A stretch of DNA of 64,000 bases from Acidobacteriaceae bacterium (lineage in GTDB: Bacteria > Acidobacteriota > Terriglobia > Terriglobales > Acidobacteriaceae). How positions within the stretch are numbered: position 1 is the first letter of the stretch; the number at the start of each line of letters is the position of its first letter. The position numbers and the translations under genes are program-made. Of this stretch, positions 63,803-64,000 are shown piece after piece. Under the pieces are notes generated by a model. It made no database searches. It was not told where the DNA came from and saw only the letters and a list, made by a program, of their open reading frames with translations. Where the stretch lies: assembly GCA_003134995.1 (NCBI GenBank), contig PLDC01000002.1, forward strand, positions 47,392 to 111,391, given 5' to 3'.

Positions 63803-64000
63803 CAGCTGTCAGCTATCAGCCGTCCGCTATCAGCCAAACCTAGCCTTAAGCAGCACGAATTCAGAACGCAGCCAAGAATCAATCTTGCACCAGGCTCTCA
63901 GCTGAGAGCTGATAGCTAAGAGCTAAGAGCTGAAAGCTGAAAGCTGAAAGCTGAAAAGCTGAAAAGCTGAAAGGCTGAAAGGCTGAAAAGCTGAAAAGCT
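63803..64000. repeat. Long heptamer/octamer array at the window edge
   Basis: The left arm 63803-63835 (AGCTATC/AGCCGTC-type units) faces a much longer right array (63899-64000) of GAGCTGA, GAAAGCT, GAAAAGCT and AAAGGCTG units. Near-perfect repeats with 7- then 8-bp period run to the last base, suggesting recent unit expansion. It lies upstream of moxR. Confidence 0.8.

Noticed and set aside
63803..64000. CRISPR array
   Set aside because: Repeats are only 7-8 bases long with no unique spacers and no cas genes; they belong to the heptamer array family.

Overview
The window is about 64 kb of a fairly GC-rich bacterial chromosome. It most resembles a soil Acidobacteriota genome (class Terriglobia). 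The main reasons are three very large Oar-type TonB-dependent receptors with an N-terminal carboxypeptidase-regulatory-like domain (20.3-28.1 kb and 45.9-49.9 kb), an ATP synthase cluster with two b-type subunits and no a or c subunit, a long-tailed Hfq next to HflX, several small toxin-antitoxin pairs and many short intergenic repeats. The taxonomic call is an inference from gene content. No rRNA, tRNA, CRISPR array, prophage or transposase gene was recognised.

Layout. 0-9.3 kb: 3' end of an ETF-quinone oxidoreductase gene, a toxin-antitoxin pair, a GDSL hydrolase, moaA, a DUF1906 protein, a photoactive-yellow-protein-like PAS protein with an N-terminal Zn-ribbon, YceI, DUF2203 and a YXWGXW/low-complexity secreted protein. 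9.7-12.6 kb: an Ig-like lipoprotein and three toxin-antitoxin modules, the last with a toxin frameshifted by an 11-bp duplication. 12.7-20 kb: pfkA, a DsbA-like protein, lipoproteins, DUF1223 and a sugar aminotransferase. 20.3-28.1 kb: two TonB-dependent receptors. 28.2-31.9 kb: a PuuD-like membrane protein, hfq-hflX and a membrane-anchored protein of unclear family. 32.3-39.1 kb: atpF'-atpF-atpH-atpA-atpG-atpD-atpC. 39.1-45.7 kb: two polytopic glycosyltransferase-like proteins flanking a giant GH18-NodB-GT2 fusion. 45.9-49.9 kb: a third receptor. 50.1-53.1 kb: LolA-like protein, a membrane protein and serS. 53.2-54.4 kb: a ParA-like ATPase with a small partner. 54.5-57.1 kb: PafA-like phosphatase and pyrD. 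57.2-64 kb: Asp-box sialidase-like protein, msrA, membrane and outer-membrane proteins, an MBL hydrolase and a MoxR ATPase, followed by a long repeat at the window edge.

The most unusual feature is a family of degenerate arrays with a 7-bp (sometimes 8-bp) period at more than a dozen sites. They usually occur as two facing arms that can form long hairpins. They lie in every gap from atpH to atpC, upstream of moaA and pfkA, between convergent genes, and once in frame inside a coding sequence. At moaA and atpC the AUG start codon itself lies inside the predicted stem, paired with CGU in both cases. The arrays resemble in form the heptanucleotide STRR repeats known from cyanobacteria. Whether they regulate expression is untested.
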